A DNA stretch of 14,719 bases, taken from the NCBI GenBank assembly GCA_021823875.1, contig JAKAMD010000043.1:1-14719 (forward strand), given 5' to 3'. Positions 12,412 to 14,719 of this stretch are shown here, piece after piece (position 1 is the first letter of the stretch; every line of letters starts with the position of its first letter). Position numbers and translations under genes: made by a program. This stretch comes from Pseudomonadota bacterium. Its GTDB lineage: Bacteria; Pseudomonadota; Alphaproteobacteria; Rhizobiales; Xanthobacteraceae. The notes beneath the pieces are model-generated. The model searched no databases. It saw only the letters and a program-made list of their open reading frames with translations, and was not told where the DNA came from.

Positions 12412-13305
12412 ATGGCTGTTACCGAAATCGTTCCCGCACCGGCGCCCAAGATCGAGCGCGTCGAAACGTCCTGGTCGCGATTGCGTTATTACGCCGCCGC
12501 GCATCCGCTCGGCATGATCGGCGCCGCCATCATGGTGGTGTTCGTGTTCGCCGCGATTTTCGCCAATTTCATCAGCCCCTACGATCCAATCGCCACCAGT
12601 GCTGCGACGACGCTGAAGCCTCCGGGCGCGGCGCACTGGCTCGGCACCGACGCCATGGGCCGCGACATCCTGAGCCGCATCATCTATGGCGCGCGCATTT
12701 CTCTTGCCGTTGGCCTCGGCTCGACCGCGCTCGGCTGCGTGGTCGGCGTCGCGCTTGGGCTGACGTCGGGCTATCTCGGCGGCTGGGTCGATCTGGTCAT
12801 CCAGCGCGTGGTCGACGTGCTGCAGGCCATGCCGCTCCTGGTGCTGGCGCTGGTCATGGCCGCCGCGCTGGGGCCGGCCCTTAACAACACCATTCTCGCG
12901 ATCGCCATCCCGCTCATCCCTTACAGCGCCCGCGTCATTCGTTCCAACACGTTGGCGCTGCGCGAACAGCCGTTCGTCGAGGCGGCGCGTGCCGTCGGCA
13001 TGAGCGAGTTTCGGATCGCCATCCGCCACGTGCTGCCGAACACGGTGGCGCCCTTGATCGTGATTGCCACGGCCCAGCTCGGCGCCGCCATCCTGACCGA
13101 GGCCTCGCTATCCTTCCTCGGGCTCGGCGTGCCGGAGCCCCATCCGTCCTGGGGCCGCATGCTGTCGGAATCGGCGGCCGAATATGTCCGCACTGCGCCC
13201 TGGTTGGTGATCTTCCCGGGCATCGCCATCAGCCTCGCGGTGTTCGGCACCAACCTGTTCGGGGACGCGCTGCGCGACATCCTCGATCCACGGCTGCGCG
13301 ACTGA
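12412..13305 (+). CDS. ABC transporter permease, DppC/OppC type
   Basis: A 297-residue permease pairing with the upstream one. A cytoplasmic N-terminal tail of about 30 residues leads to the first helix (34-54, GMIGAAIMVVFVFAAIF). Then comes the DppC/OppC signature AHWLGTDAMGRDILSRIIYG (74-93). Further helices lie around 97-120, 138-158, 160-172, 211-233 and 262-285. The EAA coupling segment EQPFVEAARAVGMSEFRI (185-202) precedes RHVLPN, and SFLGLGVPEP (234-243) is the usual late motif. The ATG at 12412 is preceded by AAGG at seven bases; an in-frame reading from 12361 would lie inside the previous gene. Its TGA overlaps the ATG of the first ATPase (TGATG at 13303-13307). Confidence 0.93.
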   Translation: MAVTEIVPAPAPKIERVETSWSRLRYYAAAHPLGMIGAAIMVVFVFAAIFANFISPYDPIATSAATTLKPPGAAHWLGTDAMGRDILSRIIYGARISLAVGLGSTALGCVVGVALGLTSGYLGGWVDLVIQRVVDVLQAMPLLVLALVMAAALGPALNNTILAIAIPLIPYSARVIRSNTLALREQPFVEAARAVGMSEFRIAIRHVLPNTVAPLIVIATAQLGAAILTEASLSFLGLGVPEPHPSWGRMLSESAAEYVRTAPWLVIFPGIAISLAVFGTNLFGDALRDILDPRLRD

Positions 13306-14363
13306 TGGCATCGGCCCGCACCCTGACCCCGGATGCGCGCGCAGCCGACACCGCCGCGCCGCTGCTCGAGGTCGAAAACCTGCGCACCTATTTCGATCTG
13401 CGCGCCGGCGCCGTCAAAGCGGTCGATGGCGTGAGCTTTTCGCTGGCGCCGCACGAGACGCTGGCGATCGTCGGCGAATCCGGCTGCGGCAAGAGCATCA
13501 CCGCCTTGTCCCTGATGCGGCTGGTGCCCGAACCGCCGGGCCGCATCGCCGGCGGCTCGGTCAAGCTTGCCGGCCGCGATCTGCTGGCGCTGGACGAGGA
13601 GGCCATGCGCGCCGTGCGCGGCAAGGACATCGCCATGATCTTCCAGGAGCCGATGACCTCGCTCAATCCGGTGCTCACCATCGGCAGCCAGATCGCCGAA
13701 ACCGTTCTGCTGCACGAACGCGTCAGCAAACGGGAAGCCTGGAACAAGGCGATCGAGATGCTGCGCCTCACGCGCATCCCGGAGCCGGCGCAGCGCGCAC
13801 GCGAATATCCGCACCAGCTCTCCGGCGGCATGCGCCAGCGCGCGATGATCGCCATGGCGCTCGCCTGCAATCCGCAGGTGCTGATCGCCGACGAGCCGAC
13901 CACCGCGCTCGACGTGACTATCCAGGCGCAGATCCTCGACATCATCCTCGACCTGCAACGCAAGCTCGGCACCGCGGTGATTTTGATCACGCACGATCTC
14001 GGCGTGGTGGCGGAGACCGCGCAGCGGGTGATCGTCATGTATGCCGGGCGCAAGGTGGAGGAGGCGCCGGTCGAGGAATTGTTCGCGCGTCCGCAGCATC
14101 CCTATACGCACGGATTGATGGCCTCGATCCCGCGGTTGCCGCTCATGCGCGGGCAGGCCGACGACACCGGCGAGCGGTTGCAGGAGATCCCCGGCATGGT
14201 GCCGGCGTTGACCGATCTGCCGCCCGGCTGCGTGTTCGCGCCGCGCTGCGCGCATGCCGAGGCGCGCTGCCGCGATGCCTATCCGGATTATGAGGAAAAA
14301 CGGCCGGGGCACTGGGCGGCCTGCTGGCGCTCGTGCGAGCTCTATGGGGACGATCATGCCTGA
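13305..14363 (+). CDS. ABC transporter ATP-binding protein, DppD/OppD type
   Basis: A 352-residue ATPase with all nucleotide-binding motifs: Walker A GESGCGKS (57-64), Q-loop FQEPMTSLNP (Gln114), signature LSGGMRQR (172-179), Walker B VLIADEPTTALD (192-203) and switch histidine THD (His230). The oligopeptide-type C-terminal extension follows, with PYTHGLMASIPR (266-277). A cysteine cluster GCVFAPRC...RC...AAC (Cys309, 315, 322, 340) matches the [4Fe-4S] site known in some DppD/OppD structures. It starts at the ATG overlapping the permease stop and overlaps the second ATPase by eight bases, so the operon is tightly coupled. It would form a heterodimer with the next gene product and drive import with ATP. 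Confidence 0.95.
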   Translation: MASARTLTPDARAADTAAPLLEVENLRTYFDLRAGAVKAVDGVSFSLAPHETLAIVGESGCGKSITALSLMRLVPEPPGRIAGGSVKLAGRDLLALDEEAMRAVRGKDIAMIFQEPMTSLNPVLTIGSQIAETVLLHERVSKREAWNKAIEMLRLTRIPEPAQRAREYPHQLSGGMRQRAMIAMALACNPQVLIADEPTTALDVTIQAQILDIILDLQRKLGTAVILITHDLGVVAETAQRVIVMYAGRKVEEAPVEELFARPQHPYTHGLMASIPRLPLMRGQADDTGERLQEIPGMVPALTDLPPGCVFAPRCAHAEARCRDAYPDYEEKRPGHWAACWRSCELYGDDHA

Positions 14364-14719
14364 GCCCCATGCCGCGAACGGATCGGCGCCCGTGCTCGAG
14401 GTATGCGGGCTCAAGAAGCATTTCCCAATCCGTAAGGGCTTGTTGCAAAGCGCCGCCGGAACGGTGTTTGCGGTCGATGGTGTCAGCTTCTCGATCAACA
14501 AGGGCGAGACGCTGGCGCTGGTCGGCGAATCCGGCTGCGGCAAGTCGACGGTGGGGCGCACGGTGCTGCGCCTGATCGAACCGACCGCCGGCAGCATCAA
14601 GATCGGCGGCAGCGACATTACCCATCTCGGCAAGACCGAGCTGCGTCCCTATCGCCGGCAGATGCAGATCATCTTCCAGGACCCGTTCTCATCGCTCGAT
14701 CCGCGCATGTCGGCCGGCG
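14356..14719 (+). CDS. ABC transporter ATP-binding protein, DppF/OppF type (partial, 3' end beyond window)
   Basis: The first 121 codons are present and the frame runs off the right edge. ATG at 14356 overlaps the end of the first ATPase by eight bases. The visible part has the DppF-like opening PVLEVCGLKKHFPIRKGLL (12-30) with the basic KHFPIRKG motif, Walker A GESGCGKS (57-64), LIEPTAGSI (73-81) and the Q-loop IIFQDPFSSLDPRMS (105-119, Gln108). The signature and Walker B lie outside the window. DppF-type subunits complete the ATPase pair of family-5 importers. No sign of damage is visible in the sequenced part. Confidence 0.92.
   Translation, partial: MPEPHAANGSAPVLEVCGLKKHFPIRKGLLQSAAGTVFAVDGVSFSINKGETLALVGESGCGKSTVGRTVLRLIEPTAGSIKIGGSDITHLGKTELRPYRRQMQIIFQDPFSSLDPRMSAG

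Noticed and set aside
12921..14633. Minus-strand open frame of 570 codons antisense to permease and ATPase genes
   Set aside because: It spans three coupled plus-strand genes with intact Walker motifs. It is a codon-phase artefact of high-GC coding DNA.

Overview
The window is GC-rich (by eye well above 60%). Its gene content, with NDP-forming acyl-CoA synthetases, a TctC/Bug solute-binding protein, paired acyl-CoA dehydrogenases and a family-5 ABC importer, suggests a metabolically versatile alphaproteobacterium of the Bradyrhizobium/Rhodopseudomonas/Xanthobacteraceae kind. That placement comes from gene content and protein style; no rRNA or other marker gene is present.

Layout, left to right: (a) 1-319 holds the first codons of a leftward gene whose Shine-Dalgarno is buried in a perfect 12-bp inverted repeat, then non-coding DNA with one short inverted repeat and a lone tRNA T-arm-like hairpin; it may be the edge of a mobile element, but this is unproven. 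(b) 320-1090 is an IclR-family regulator on the minus strand, divergent from (c) a rightward operon at 1222-5092: an orphan TctC/Bug binding protein, a crotonase and an NDP-forming acyl-CoA synthetase. A 25-bp near-perfect palindrome between IclR and the operon is the obvious operator. (d) 5121-9530 is a leftward operon: a short acyl-CoA dehydrogenase (beta-like), a second acyl-CoA dehydrogenase (alpha-like) and a second NDP-forming acyl-CoA synthetase. Operons (c) and (d) converge tail to tail across 28 bp containing a terminator. (e) 9761 to the right edge is a rightward five-gene ABC importer of the peptide/nickel/opine class (binding protein, two permeases, two ATPases). The last ATPase is cut by the window end. 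This operon is divergent from (d) across 230 bp.

Inferred joint role: uptake of an organic acid or acid conjugate (TctC-type and/or ABC-type binding proteins), activation to a CoA thioester with ATP to ADP + Pi chemistry, alpha,beta-dehydrogenation by a probably heteromeric acyl-CoA dehydrogenase, then hydration or double-bond isomerisation by the crotonase. 3-Hydroxyacyl-CoA dehydrogenase and thiolase are absent here and must lie elsewhere. The substrate cannot be read from the sequence.

The most notable points are the IclR palindrome, the paired acyl-CoA dehydrogenases with a displaced catalytic glutamate, the two convergent synthetase paralogues, a probable CTG start on the first permease directly after a 15-bp perfect hairpin inside the operon, and the SD-sequestering hairpin at the left edge. 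I see no CRISPR array, rRNA, complete tRNA or defence system, and nothing that amounts to a wholly new system.
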